A stretch of DNA of 64,000 bases from Streptomyces sp. NRRL F-5126 (GTDB lineage Bacteria; Actinomycetota; Actinomycetes; Streptomycetales; Streptomycetaceae), in the NCBI RefSeq assembly GCF_000721265.1, contig NZ_JOFZ01000011.1, positions 186,001 through 250,000 of the forward strand, read 5' to 3'. The notes under the pieces were generated by a model. The model worked only from the letters and a program-made list of their open reading frames with translations, was not told the origin of the DNA and made no database searches. Position 1 is the stretch's first letter, and every line of letters begins with the position of its first letter. The position numbers and the translations under genes were made by a program. Below, one piece after another: positions 36,750 to 45,648 of this stretch.

Positions 36750-37517
36750 ATGACGACTGCACCGGCACTGGCGGAACTGCGCGAGGTCTGCCAGCCGAAC
36801 GCGAAACTCGCGAGCCGCAACGGCGAGCACTGGGCCGGCCGCATGTACATGCGCACGCTGTCCCTGCACGCCACGCGGCAGCTGGTGCGCACGCGCGTCA
36901 CACCCAACGCCCTGACCTGGACGATGGTGGTCTGCGGAATCCTCGCGGGCGTCGCGCTGCTCATTCCCGGCCTGTGGGGCGCACTGCTCGCGGCCATCCT
37001 CTTCCAGCTGTTCCTGCTCTTCGACTGCGTGGACGGCGAAGTGGCGCGCTGGAAGGGCCAGAACAGCGCGGTCGGCATCTACGTCGACCGCCTGGGCGCC
37101 TACCTGGCGGACGCGGCGCTCCTGGTGGGCGCCGGATTCAGGGCCGCACGCGGCGGCTCGCTGCTGTGGGTGTCCGTCGGTCTTGCGGCGGCGCTCGGCA
37201 TCGTGCTGCTGAAGGCCTCGACGGACCTGGTGGACGTGGCGCGTGCGCGCCGCGGCCTCCCGGTGGCGAGCGAGGAGTCGACGGCGCCGCGCGCACAGTC
37301 CATCGCGTTCGCCCGCCGGATCGCCTCCGCGTTCAAGATCCACCGCATCACCAACGGCATCGAGGCGTCGCTGCTGCTGCTCGCGGTGGCGATCGTGGAC
37401 GCGGCGATCAACAGCACGGAGCCCACGCGCATAGCGGTCGCGGCGATCGCGGCGGTGAGCTGGGTGATGGTGGTGGCACACCTCGCGTCGATCATGAACT
37501 CGTCCCGCCTGCGCTGA
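36750..37517 (+). CDS. CDP-alcohol phosphatidyltransferase family protein
   Basis: 255 residues with about five membrane helices. The motif reads D92-xx-D95-G96-xx-A99-R100, eight residues, G109, three residues, D113, as in the family, but the last aspartate (three after D113) is Ala117. That residue acts in catalysis in classical members. Enzymes of this fold join a CDP-linked alcohol lipid to a polar acceptor in the membrane. The acceptor here is unknown, possibly part of a subgroup that lacks the final aspartate. Confidence 0.87.
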   Translation: MTTAPALAELREVCQPNAKLASRNGEHWAGRMYMRTLSLHATRQLVRTRVTPNALTWTMVVCGILAGVALLIPGLWGALLAAILFQLFLLFDCVDGEVARWKGQNSAVGIYVDRLGAYLADAALLVGAGFRAARGGSLLWVSVGLAAALGIVLLKASTDLVDVARARRGLPVASEESTAPRAQSIAFARRIASAFKIHRITNGIEASLLLLAVAIVDAAINSTEPTRIAVAAIAAVSWVMVVAHLASIMNSSRLR

Positions 37518-37542
37518 CGCCGCCCCCGCCGGGGCGGCCTCC

Positions 37543-37767
37543 TCACACGTCGTACCAGAAGGAGAAGCCGAGGGCGAGGGCCAGCAGCAGGCCGCACACG
37601 AGCATGGTCACGAGCGGACCCGTGGCCCATCCCGGTGGCTGTACGTGACGAGGCCCGGCCTCGGACATGCTGTCCTCGCCAGGGGGCGTCTCACCGGGCG
37701 GCACACCGACGGCGGGCGCGCGTACGGACGTGGTGCGCGGTTCTGGATACGGGTTCGAAGCAGTCAT
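37543..37767 (-). CDS. Small single-pass membrane protein
   Basis: 74 residues from ATG 37767. The first 48 are Pro/Gly-rich and polar and the last 22 form a membrane helix (LVTMLVCGLLLALALGFSFWY). It would be tail-anchored. No family recognised. It overlaps nothing and lies 62 bases past the next minus-strand gene. Confidence 0.55.
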   Translation of the reverse strand: MTASNPYPEPRTTSVRAPAVGVPPGETPPGEDSMSEAGPRHVQPPGWATGPLVTMLVCGLLLALALGFSFWYDV

Positions 37768-37829
37768 GGCGGGCCGGGTACCCATCGCACGGTTTCCATC
37801 CCACCGCGCGGCCACGGCGCACTCAGCCT

Positions 37830-38153
37830 TCACAGGTAGATCTGCGCCGCGCAGTCCCGGCAGTGCGTCTTCCCGTCGCGCTGCCCGATGGCGCGGTGCG
37901 CGCAGTACTGACCGCCCGCGTCGGGACGCTCGTACGCGGGAAGCTCGGTGACGCACTCGGGCGCGGTGCACCACTCGCACCCGCCGCCCAGCGGCCGGAT
38001 GAACGCGAGCCGACGGCTGCGAGGCGGCCGGGCATCGGAATCGTCCCACTCACCCAGGAACATCAACTCCCCCACGCGCCCGGTCGCCTCGTCACGCACG
38101 ACGGGCCGGCTCACCGCCGCCGTACGTACACCTTCATCCTGACGTTTCGTCAT
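37830..38153 (-). CDS. Hypothetical protein with cysteine pairs
   Basis: 107 residues. Six cysteines in pairs or single positions (CEWC, C, C, CRDC at the end) and two histidines suggest one or two zinc sites. It looks like a small zinc-ribbon protein. It is divergent from the XRE regulator gene. The family is unknown to me; variants of it are common in streptomycetes near regulators. Confidence 0.7.
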   Translation of the reverse strand: MTKRQDEGVRTAAVSRPVVRDEATGRVGELMFLGEWDDSDARPPRSRRLAFIRPLGGGCEWCTAPECVTELPAYERPDAGGQYCAHRAIGQRDGKTHCRDCAAQIYL

Positions 38154-38322
38154 ATCTGGTGAATTCCCTTCCGCCCGGCGCTGGATGTAACTACCGTGCG
38201 TAGTGCGAGCGGTATCAGCATGTAGCCGAAACAGGTCTCAGAAGCCCACCGGAGACTGTGCTTCCGCCGCACCGCACGGGAAATTCCACACTTTCCACCG
38301 GACGGCGAGGGAGGCCGGCGCG

Positions 38323-39165
38323 ATGCCGCACAGGCGAGTGGTCACGGGCAGGAGCCAGCAGCCGCGTCAGCGGTTCGCGGAGGAGCTGAGGACGTTACGG
38401 GGGCGGCAGGGCGACAGCCTGCGCAGGCTCGGCGAGGTGCTGGGCTGGGACTGGTCGCTGTTCGGCAAGATGGAGAGCGGCGAGACGCTGGGCGGCCCTG
38501 AGGTGGTCGAGGCGCTCGACCAGCACTACGGAACACCGGGCTTCCTGCTGACGCTGTGGGAGCTGGCGATCGGCGACCCGACGCAGTTCAAGGAGCAGTA
38601 CCGGCGGTACATGACGCTGGAGGCGGAGGCGGTGAGCCTGTGGCACTACGCCCCTGGCGTCCTGCCGGGCCTGCTCCAAACCGCGGGGTACGCGACCGAG
38701 CTTCTGGCCAGCGGCGGAGCAGAGGGCGAGGACCTGGCACGCCAGGTCGAGGCGCGCACACGTCGGGCCGAGTTGCTGAAGGGCAAGCGCGCACCGCACT
38801 TCCGCACCATCCTGTCGGGGGCAGTCCTCCGGACCCGGTTGAAGGACGCCACCGAGCAGCGGATGCAGCTGGAGCATCTGTCACGGGCTGCGGAGCAGAC
38901 GAACGTGACGCTTCAGGTGGTCCCGGAGGAGGTGGGACTGCATGGCCTGCGCAACACGGCGGTGATGTTCCTGCGCATGGCCGACGGTGAGACCGTGGCG
39001 TACGTCGAAAACGACCACAGGGGCGAACTGGTCAGCGAATCGGCCGCTGTTGAGCGCCTGCAACGACGTTATGATGCCGTGCGTGACCTGGCGCTGTCTC
39101 CGACCGAGTCGGTGAAGCTCATAGTGCGGATGATGGAGGAAGAACCATGCGGTCCATCGACCTGA
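38323..39165 (+). CDS. XRE-family regulator with DUF5753 domain
   Basis: 280 residues from ATG 38323 (GGGAGG site). An N-terminal helix-turn-helix (LRGRQGDSLRRLGEVLGWDWSLFGKMESGETL) precedes a DUF5753 domain, visible in LLQTAGYATELL and LQVVPEEVGLHGLRNTAVMFL. Such proteins (WhiJ/Scr1-like) pair with a small DUF397 protein, as here, where the genes overlap by 19 bases. The pair is thought to act as a development-linked or antitoxin-like switch; the target is not known. Confidence 0.9.
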   Translation: MPHRRVVTGRSQQPRQRFAEELRTLRGRQGDSLRRLGEVLGWDWSLFGKMESGETLGGPEVVEALDQHYGTPGFLLTLWELAIGDPTQFKEQYRRYMTLEAEAVSLWHYAPGVLPGLLQTAGYATELLASGGAEGEDLARQVEARTRRAELLKGKRAPHFRTILSGAVLRTRLKDATEQRMQLEHLSRAAEQTNVTLQVVPEEVGLHGLRNTAVMFLRMADGETVAYVENDHRGELVSESAAVERLQRRYDAVRDLALSPTESVKLIVRMMEEEPCGPST

Positions 39166-39359
39166 CCAGTGCTGCCTGGCGCAAGAGCTCGTACAGCAAC
39201 AGCGACGGCGGCGAGTGCGTCGAGATCGCGACCAACCTCCCCGCCGTCCTCCCCGTCCGCGACAGCAAGAACCCCCACGGCCCGGCGCTCCTTCTCCCCC
39301 GGCGTGCCTGGACGGCGTTCGTCACCGCGCTCAAGGGGGACGCGCCCGCCTCCGTCTGA
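39147..39359 (+). CDS. DUF397 protein, partner of DUF5753 regulator
   Basis: 70 residues, the standard DUF397 size. The pattern AAWRKSSYSNSDGGECVEIA near the start and VRDSKNPHGPALLLPRRAWTAFV are diagnostic. Start ATG lies 19 bases inside the regulator gene (GGAGGAAGAACC site), so translation is coupled. Hundreds of such pairs exist per streptomycete lineage. The protein probably binds the regulator. Confidence 0.92.
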   Translation: MRSIDLTSAAWRKSSYSNSDGGECVEIATNLPAVLPVRDSKNPHGPALLLPRRAWTAFVTALKGDAPASV

Positions 39360-39383
39360 ACTCCGCCTCAGGCGTCGCCGGTG

Positions 39384-39417
39384 GCCCCGCCGGGGATCCA
39401 AGGATCCCCGGCGGGGC
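39384..39417. terminator. Bidirectional terminator after DUF397
   Basis: Perfect 16-base-pair stem (GCCCCGCCGGGGATCC at 39384-39399 and its complement at 39402-39417), two-base loop AA. It separates DUF397 from the convergent cyclophilin gene. Confidence 0.8.
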
Positions 39418-39467
39418 TGTCATCACGGCGTCATACCGGGAGGCCGGGGACCTTTCGAGCTGACCTG

Positions 39468-39983
39468 TCAGAGCTGTCCGCAGGCACTGATCACCACGTC
39501 CTTGGTGGTCTTGCCGTTCTGCGAGCCGACCGACTCGATGGTCTTGACCAGCTCCATGTTGTCGATGACCTTGCCGAACACGACGTGCTTGCCGTCCAGC
39601 CATGGCGTCGGCACGGTGCAGATGAAGAACTGGGAGCCGTTGGTGTTCCGGCCGGCGTTGGCCATCGACAGGATGCCCGGCACGTCGTGCTTGAGGTCGA
39701 AGTTCTCGTCTGCGAACTTCCCCCCGTAGATGCTCTCGCCGCCCGTGCCATCGCCCCGGGTGAAGTCCCCGCCCTGGCACATGAACTGGGGAATAACCCG
39801 ATGGAACTTACTCCCCTCGAAATGGAGGGGCTTGCCGGACTTCCCGACGCCCCTCTCGCCGGTGCAGAGGGCGCGGAAGTTCTCCGCCGTCTTGGGTACT
39901 ACGTCGGCGAACAGCTCGAACGTGATCCGGCCTGCGGCCACATCGCCTACGGTCATGTCGAAGTAAACACGGGGATTCATCAT
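39468..39983 (-). CDS. Cyclophilin-type peptidyl-prolyl isomerase, eukaryote-like
   Basis: 171 residues (two ATGs in tandem, 39983 or 39980). Catalytic arginine in [23 protein letters not shown] and the ligand-binding block [25 protein letters not shown] are present. The run [17 protein letters not shown] is the eukaryotic cyclophilin A type, not the usual bacterial PpiA/PpiB; the tryptophan needed for cyclosporin binding (PWLDG) is kept. Streptomyces are known to have such cytosolic cyclophilins. It speeds proline isomerisation in protein folding. Confidence 0.94.
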   Translation of the reverse strand: MMNPRVYFDMTVGDVAAGRITFELFADVVPKTAENFRALCTGERGVGKSGKPLHFEGSKFHRVIPQFMCQGGDFTRGDGTGGESIYGGKFADENFDLKHDVPGILSMANAGRNTNGSQFFICTVPTPWLDGKHVVFGKVIDNMELVKTIESVGSQNGKTTKDVVISACGQL

Positions 39984-40045
39984 GCGCGGAATTGTGCCAC
40001 CCCGATGGAGCAATGATCGTCTCGACACCCCGCCTCCGCCTGAGC

Positions 40046-40831
40046 TCAGGGCGACCAGACGTACGGGGTCGTCGTGGTGACCGCGTGCAGGCCGAGGCGG
40101 GTGAGGATCGGGGCGCTGTCGGCCGAGGCGTCGACGTAGACGTAGGGGACGTCGCGGGCAGCGGCGAGCCGGGCCCGGTGGGCGACCATCGCCCGGTAAA
40201 TGCCCCGCCCGCGCCACTGCTTGAGCGTTGAGCCGCCCCAGAGGCCGGCGAAGTCGACGCCGTCCTTGAACACCAGCCATGCCGCGCAGACGACTTCGGC
40301 GTGCGCCTCGGCGACAAGGACGATGGTGTTCTCCGGGGCGTCCTCGACCCGGGCGGCGAGGTCGTCGGCCAGCCAGCTCCAGTCCTCGCCCCAGACGGCG
40401 CCCTCCATGGCGGCGATCCGCTGGAAGTCGGATCCTGCGGTGACGCGGCGGAGGGTCACACCGTCGGGCAGCACAGGATCGGCGGCCAGGTCCGCACACC
40501 GCCCGATGAGCACGGTCTCGCTGTCCTCGGGGACGAACCCGGCCGCGGTGAGCCGGTCCTCGATGTCGGCCGGGAGATCGTGAGCGCGCGTCTTCCACTC
40601 GACCGCCTCGCCACGGGCAGCATAGAAGTCACGCTGCCGGGCGATGAGCGTGTCCAGCTCGTCTCCGTACACACCGAGGTCACGCGGGCCCGTGACGAAA
40701 CCACGGTGCCAGCCGATGACACGAGTCAGCGGTCCGTCCTTCTCGATGCGGGCGCTTCCGCCGGGCGGGGTAACACCTCGCAGTTGCGCGTCGTACGCGG
40801 CGCGGAGTTCCTCGATCAGAGTGTCCTTCAC
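40046..40831 (-). CDS. GNAT-family N-acetyltransferase
   Basis: 261 residues. The acetyl-CoA binding motif is in [21 protein letters not shown], after [20 protein letters not shown], in the last third. The N-terminal half is another, weakly conserved GNAT-like fold (tandem GNAT). The target is unknown. It is followed by the cyclophilin gene. Confidence 0.85.
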   Translation of the reverse strand: MKDTLIEELRAAYDAQLRGVTPPGGSARIEKDGPLTRVIGWHRGFVTGPRDLGVYGDELDTLIARQRDFYAARGEAVEWKTRAHDLPADIEDRLTAAGFVPEDSETVLIGRCADLAADPVLPDGVTLRRVTAGSDFQRIAAMEGAVWGEDWSWLADDLAARVEDAPENTIVLVAEAHAEVVCAAWLVFKDGVDFAGLWGGSTLKQWRGRGIYRAMVAHRARLAAARDVPYVYVDASADSAPILTRLGLHAVTTTTPYVWSP

Positions 40832-40960
40832 GCCAACACCGTACGAACCTGGTCAACCGATTTAGTAGCTCCCCATTTTTGGGCCCGGGGACACGAGCCG
40901 GGCCGTAGCGGCAGTGCCGGATGGAGGGCCACACCATCCGGCACTACGAGTCCGCAGGTA

Positions 40961-42025
40961 TCAGCGGCGAGTGTCGATCTTCATGTCACCCGCGGTCACC
41001 TTGCGAATGTGGTCACTGGCGAGTGCGTCGTGCGGGAAGCCGAGTGCGATCGCGCTGGCCTCGTCGAGGCGGGCCAACTGGGCGGCGGTGAAGTCGACCT
41101 CCAGTGCGCCCAGGTTGTCCTCCAGCTGAGCGGGTGTACGGGCGCCGATGATCGGTGCTGCCACGTCCGGGTTCTGCAGCGTCCAGGCCAGTCCGACCTG
41201 GGCGGGCGTGCGGCCCAGCTCCTTGGCGACGTCCTTCACGACATCAGCGATGGTCAGGTTGTGTTCGGTGACCATGCCCATGGCGGCATTGAAGCTCTTG
41301 CGGGTGGACTCGGCGGATGCGGTCGTTGTCCCGGTCAGGTCACCGCTGCTGTACTTGCCCGTGAGTACCCCGCCGGCCAAGGGCGAGTACGGGACGACGC
41401 CCAGCCCCATCTCGTGTGCCATGGGGATCAGGTCACGTTCACCAGTACGCTCGATCAGGCTGTACTCGATCTCCAGAGCGACCAGCGGCGACCATCCGCG
41501 CAGGTCGGCGATCGCCTGCATCCGCGACACCTGCCACGCCGGGACGTTGGACATCGCCACGTACAGGACCTTGCCCTGCCTGACCAGGTCGTCCATGGCG
41601 CGCAGGATCTCCTCGACCGGGGTCGTGAAATCCCACACGTGCAGGTAGAGCAGATCGATGTAGTCCGTGTTCAGCCGGCGCAGACTGGCTTCCACCGAAG
41701 CGAACAGACTCTTGCGGTGAGGGCCCCCGGAATTCGGGTCGCCGGGCCGGCGCAGCGTCGTGTATTTGGTCGCCAGCACCAGGCTTTCGCGGTTTTCACG
41801 GGTGAACTCACCCAGCAGGCGCTCGGAGCTGCCCTCGGTGTAGGTGTTGGCGGTGTCGATGAAGTTGCCGCCATGCTCGACGTAGCGGTCGAACAGTTTG
41901 TGCGCCTCGTCCTCCTCGGCGCCCCAGCCCCACTCGGTGCCGAAGGTCGCCGTGCCCAGCGCCAGGGGTGAGACGCGCAGTCCGGAGCGGCCCAGCAGCC
42001 GGTAAGTATCGAGGGTGAGCGACAT
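40961..42025 (-). CDS. Aldo/keto reductase
   Basis: 354 residues from the second of two ATGs (42025), chosen because GGAGG is five bases upstream. The catalytic tetrad is visible as Asp in FIDTANTYTEGSSE, the Tyr four residues later, Lys in LATKYT and His in LYLHVWD. NADPH-binding blocks VVPYSPLAGGVLTGKY and AQVGLAWTLQ complete the family. It is closest in style to YajO/Tas-like bacterial reductases. Divergent from an XRE regulator that probably controls it. Confidence 0.93.
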   Translation of the reverse strand: MSLTLDTYRLLGRSGLRVSPLALGTATFGTEWGWGAEEDEAHKLFDRYVEHGGNFIDTANTYTEGSSERLLGEFTRENRESLVLATKYTTLRRPGDPNSGGPHRKSLFASVEASLRRLNTDYIDLLYLHVWDFTTPVEEILRAMDDLVRQGKVLYVAMSNVPAWQVSRMQAIADLRGWSPLVALEIEYSLIERTGERDLIPMAHEMGLGVVPYSPLAGGVLTGKYSSGDLTGTTTASAESTRKSFNAAMGMVTEHNLTIADVVKDVAKELGRTPAQVGLAWTLQNPDVAAPIIGARTPAQLEDNLGALEVDFTAAQLARLDEASAIALGFPHDALASDHIRKVTAGDMKIDTRR

Positions 42026-42142
42026 CATGTCCTCCTGAGCTCGTGATTCGTGCCGAGAAACAAGCCTGCGACCGCCGCGTGCCCGGGGTAAGGGAGGAGG
42101 TTTCCTGGGAACAGCTGTCCTACCCTGCCCGTTGCATCCGGT

Positions 42143-42976
42143 ATGACGTCCCACGCCGTGAACGCAACAGAGGAACTGGCAGCTTTCCTGCGAGCCAGGC
42201 GCGAACGGCTGGACCCGCTCGCCCTGGGCCTGCCGTTGCGGCGGCAGGCACGGCGGACTCCGGGACTGCGCCGCGAAGAGGTCGCCGAACTGGCCGGGGT
42301 CAGCGTCGACTACATCGTCCGGCTTGAACAGGGCCGCGGGCTGCGGCCCTCAGCCGATGTGGTCGAGGGGCTGGCCCGAGCGCTGCGCCTGGCCCCCGCC
42401 GAACGCGCCTATCTCTTCGACCTGGCCCAACAGCGTCCCCGCAACGCCGACAAGCCCGCCACCACTCCGGCGCCGCCGCTGGCCCAGCTGGTCACCGACC
42501 TGTCGCCGCTGCCGGCCATGCTGATGAACCACCGCTACGACATCCTGGCCTGGAACCGAGAGATGACGGGGCTGCTGTTGAATTTCGACACCCTGCCCGC
42601 GGCGCGGCGCAATGCGATGTGGCTGTGTCTGATGCACCCGGACATGCGCGAGTTCTACGTCGACCGGGAGCGCGTCGTGCGCGAGGGGATCGCCCACCTG
42701 CGCGCCGCATGGGCCGCGCATCCGGAGGATCGAGAGTTGACCGACCTCATTGCCGAGTTCATCGCCCGTGACGAGGATTTCGCACGATGGTGGGCTGAGC
42801 AGGACATCAATGTCAACGGACGCGGGAAGAAAATGATGCGCCATCCCGACGTCGGTCTGATCACGGTGAATTTCGAGGTGCTCATGCCGCTCCAGGACCC
42901 GGATCAGCGATTGCTGATCTTCCGTGCGGCAGACGACAGGAGCCGGTCGGCGTTGGACCGGTTGCGCACACGCTGA
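42143..42976 (+). CDS. XRE regulator with MmyB-like ligand domain
   Basis: 277 residues. Helix-turn-helix at residues about 18-70 (LRREEVAELAGVSVDYIVRLEQGRGLRPS) followed by an MmyB-like domain (LAWNREMTGLLLNFDTLPAARRNAMWLCLMHPDMREFY). This family often sits divergently next to an oxidoreductase gene and represses it. Here the neighbour is the aldo/keto reductase, 117 bases away. Confidence 0.92.
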   Translation: MTSHAVNATEELAAFLRARRERLDPLALGLPLRRQARRTPGLRREEVAELAGVSVDYIVRLEQGRGLRPSADVVEGLARALRLAPAERAYLFDLAQQRPRNADKPATTPAPPLAQLVTDLSPLPAMLMNHRYDILAWNREMTGLLLNFDTLPAARRNAMWLCLMHPDMREFYVDRERVVREGIAHLRAAWAAHPEDRELTDLIAEFIARDEDFARWWAEQDINVNGRGKKMMRHPDVGLITVNFEVLMPLQDPDQRLLIFRAADDRSRSALDRLRTR

Positions 42977-43097
42977 CAGGTCGACCGGAGCGTCGCCCGG
43001 CCGGGGCGCCGCGCACAGCGACGAGCCGTCGTCGGTGGCACAGCGGTCGGTGCTGGTGCCACCGACGGTCGCAGGGTCCGGCCCGTCCCACGCCCGG

Positions 43098-43796
43098 CTA
43101 CACCGTCAGGCGGCGGATCGTGGCGAAGCCGCCGGCGAACATGATCGCGACCAGGATCGCCAGGACGCCGGTGGCTCCGGCGACCGTGATCGTCGTGAAG
43201 AAGTGGACGATGCTCGTCCAGCCGTGCACCCATGTCGCGATGACCGCGGCGAGGGCCAGCGCCGTGAGCTGCACGCCGCCGAAGATCGTGGTGCCGGTCA
43301 TCCCGGCGCGGCGGTGGACCAGGCCGTGCCACATCCCGTACACGAACAGCAGGGCGAACGCGGTCGTCGCCGTGAGCCACGACATGTACCAGGGGCCCGC
43401 GAGGACGTAGGGGACGCGGAAGAAGGCCATGTGCAGGCCCCATCCGCCGGTCGCGCGCTCGACGGCCTGGCCGAGCGTCACCACGAGGCCGAAGCACGCG
43501 GCCATGGCGAGGGCCAGCCCGCCGGCGCCGAGGTAGTAGGTGCGGCGGCTCACCCCGAGGGTGAGGGCGAACGGCAGCGCGCGGGCGACGGTCTGCACGC
43601 CCGCGGAGAACACGACGATGAAGACCGCGGCGAGTCCGCCGACCCAGCGTTGGCCGGTGTCACCCGCCGGTGTGAGTCGCAGGATCACCACGTCGATCGC
43701 GAAGCCGAAGGCCCCCCAGGCCCACGGCATGACGACGTAGGTGACGCGGTCGAGCAGCAGGTAGCGGGCGACGGTGACGAGCGCGGTCGGGCGCAT
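43098..43796 (-). CDS. Integral membrane permease of GntR-ABC operon
   Basis: 232 residues with about six membrane helices (for example YYLGAGGLALAMAACFGLVVTL and TIRRLTV at the end). It follows the ABC ATPase gene with a TGATG overlap, so it is the membrane half. Similar permeases are encoded with a YtrA-type GntR regulator and an ATPase. A 55-base piece of this gene, 51 bases identical, recurs at 51555-51609. Confidence 0.82.
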   Translation of the reverse strand: MRPTALVTVARYLLLDRVTYVVMPWAWGAFGFAIDVVILRLTPAGDTGQRWVGGLAAVFIVVFSAGVQTVARALPFALTLGVSRRTYYLGAGGLALAMAACFGLVVTLGQAVERATGGWGLHMAFFRVPYVLAGPWYMSWLTATTAFALLFVYGMWHGLVHRRAGMTGTTIFGGVQLTALALAAVIATWVHGWTSIVHFFTTITVAGATGVLAILVAIMFAGGFATIRRLTV

Positions 43797-44716
43797 CAGG
43801 ATGCCTTCGCTGTCGTGGGGCGGGTGGACGGGCCGTGGTGGCCGGGCGCGTCGTGGTGTTCGGCGGCGTGGACCGCCAACTGCTGGAGCGTGAGCCCTTC
43901 GAGGCGCAGGCGCAGGTGGCCGGCGAGTTCACGGTCGCGTTCGTCGAGCCGGCCGGCCATCACCGCCCTGGCCTGGCCGCCCATGGTGTGCAGGCTCAGC
44001 GTCGTGCGCCCGGCGACGAACCGCTGCACGCCGTGGGACGGCCCTGTGACGGTCGTGGCGGTGCCGCGCAGGTCGTCGGTGGGCGCGTCGAGGACGAGAC
44101 GGCCGCGGTCGAGAACCAGGACGCGGTCGAGGAGTTCGGCGGCCTCGTCGATGAGGTGGGTCGAGAGCACGATGCACCGCGGGTGGGCGGTGTAGTCGGC
44201 CAGCAGCTGGTCGTAGAAGAGGGTGCGGGCGACCGCGTCGAGGCCGGCGTACGGCTCGTCGAACAGGGTGAGTTCGGCGCGTGCGGCAAGGCCGATGGTG
44301 ATGCCGAGCGCGGTGCGCATGCCGCGCGACAGCTTCTTGATGGGCCGTGCCTGCGGCAGTTCGTACGCGTCGAGCAGTGTGTCCGCCATGCGCGGATCCC
44401 AGTTCGGGTGGACCAGCGAGGCGGCCCTGATCGCGTGCCGCACCCGCAGGTCGGGGTAGGCCTGGTCCTCGCGTACGAGGAGCATGCGGCGCAGTACCGC
44501 GTCGTTCTCCAACGGCGTGGACCCGAACACGTGCACGCGCCCGGTGGTGGCGAACTCCTGGCCGGCCAGGATCCGCATCAGTGTGGTCTTGCCCGCGCCG
44601 TTGCGGCCCACGAGGCCGGTGATGCTCGGCGTGCCGATGTCGAACGTGACGTCGGCCAGCGCCTGGTGGTCACGGTAGCGGCGGCCGAGTCCGGCCACCG
44701 AGATCGCCGGTGTCAT
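43796..44716 (-). CDS. ABC transporter ATP-binding protein
   Basis: 306 residues. Walker A (GRNGAGKTT), signature (LSRGMR), Walker B with DEPYAGLD, and the switch histidine in STHLIDEA are all present. It starts with ATGA overlap to the GntR gene and ends overlapping the permease. An ABC exporter or bacitracin/lantibiotic-type sensor system (YtrBC-like) controlled by the upstream regulator is likely. Confidence 0.92.
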   Translation of the reverse strand: MTPAISVAGLGRRYRDHQALADVTFDIGTPSITGLVGRNGAGKTTLMRILAGQEFATTGRVHVFGSTPLENDAVLRRMLLVREDQAYPDLRVRHAIRAASLVHPNWDPRMADTLLDAYELPQARPIKKLSRGMRTALGITIGLAARAELTLFDEPYAGLDAVARTLFYDQLLADYTAHPRCIVLSTHLIDEAAELLDRVLVLDRGRLVLDAPTDDLRGTATTVTGPSHGVQRFVAGRTTLSLHTMGGQARAVMAGRLDERDRELAGHLRLRLEGLTLQQLAVHAAEHHDAPGHHGPSTRPTTAKAS

Positions 44717-45108
44717 GCCGCTCCTCCTCCCACCGTCAGCTCCACCGAGGCGAGTTCGTCGCGCACCAGCCCGAGCAGCTCGTCGAGGTCGATGCCGAGG
44801 CGTGCGGCCTCCGCCGTCAACGGCCGTACGTAGCGCTCGGCGAAGCGCTGCCGCCGTGCGCGCAGCAGCCGCTCGCGCGCGCCCTTGGCGACGAACATGC
44901 CGACGCCCCGCCGCTTCTCCACCAGGCCGTCCTCGGAGAGGGCGGTGAGGCTGCGGGCCGCCGTGGCCGGGTTGACCCGGTAGAACGACGCGAGTTCGTT
45001 GCTCGACGCGACGCGCTCGCCCTCGCCCACGGTGCCGTCGGCGATCTGGTTCGCCAGCTCTGCGGCGATCTGGGCGAAGATCGGCCCGCCGTCCTCAGGG
45101 AGTGACAT
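44713..45108 (-). CDS. GntR-family regulator, YtrA type
   Basis: 131 residues from ATG 45108 (GGAGGAACC site). A winged-helix domain (GERVASSNELASFYRVNPATAARSLTALSEDGLVEKRRGVGMFV) fills the first 80 residues and a short helical tail follows, the size of the YtrA group. It is the first gene of the ABC operon and probably represses it. An imperfect operator may lie at 45115-45145, where TTACTTGGTTACC is seen. Confidence 0.9.
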   Translation of the reverse strand: MSLPEDGGPIFAQIAAELANQIADGTVGEGERVASSNELASFYRVNPATAARSLTALSEDGLVEKRRGVGMFVAKGARERLLRARRQRFAERYVRPLTAEAARLGIDLDELLGLVRDELASVELTVGGGAA

Positions 45109-45483
45109 GGTTCCTCCGTTGCTTACTTGGTTACCCACTCTACTGATGAACTAGGAGGGCGGGCAAGGGCGCGGGACGGCGCGGCGGCAGGACGGATCCT
45201 GGCCACCCGGATGACCTTGCCAACAGCGGCACGAGCGGAGCGGCGGCCCGCATCGCCGCGCCCGGCCACCGTCCCCGACCAGGCCGCGGCGTTTGTCGAT
45301 CTCGCGGCCCGGTACGGTGCAATAACCGGATTACAACCCTCCAGCTCCGGCGACAATGACCGGTTAGAATTCTTGCCACGCCGGATTTCGCCTGGATACG
45401 CTGCACCTCGCCTGCCGCTCGAACGGGAAATGATTCTCGAAGTGACGCAACAGGCATTTCATCAATGGGGAGGGGTGATCCGC
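45109..45483. other. Control region upstream of the peptide gene
   Basis: About 375 bases, lower in GC near 45320-45400. TAGAAT at 45365-45370 resembles a -10 box. The frame of the short peptide stays open back to a TTG at 45127, but no family or coding bias supports a long protein. It also holds the regulator's own promoter on the other strand. Confidence 0.4.
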
Positions 45484-45534
45484 ATGAAGATCCGTAAGGT
45501 TACCGTGGCGAAGGCCGGCACGTCGGCGCGCTGA
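45484..45534 (+). CDS. Candidate 16-residue precursor peptide
   Basis: MKIRKVTVAKAGTSAR, 16 residues, too short for usual gene finders. A strong GGGGAGGGG ribosome site ends eight bases before the ATG, which is unusual for random short frames. A perfect hairpin and then the ThiF-like gene follow, the layout of microcin C operons (short mccA, hairpin, mccB). The peptide contains a beta-prone KVTV stretch that an RRE domain could bind. A longer start at 45430 would give 34 residues in the same frame. The functional assignment is inference. Confidence 0.55.
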   Translation: MKIRKVTVAKAGTSAR

Positions 45535-45575
45535 ATCACATAGGCAGCGGCCGCGTCTCGGCGGTCGCGCCTCCA

Positions 45576-45602
45576 GGGCCCATCCGTGCCGCGGATGGGC
45601 CC
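45576..45602 (+). terminator. Attenuator between peptide and ThiF genes
   Basis: Perfect 11-base-pair stem, GGGCCCATCCG (45576-45586) with CGGATGGGCCC (45592-45602), five-base loop. It lacks a T tract, so it may only partly stop transcription and allow high peptide mRNA with lower expression of the downstream operon. Confidence 0.7.
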
Positions 45603-45648
45603 TTGCTCCGCGAAACCACAGTGTTGCCGCCACGGGGGACGAATAAAG

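Noticed and set aside
45127..45534. 135-residue open frame ending in the short peptide
   Set aside because: Begins with TTG, lacks a ribosome site and any family likeness, and overlaps the regulator's control region; only the last part from 45484 (or 45430) is supported.
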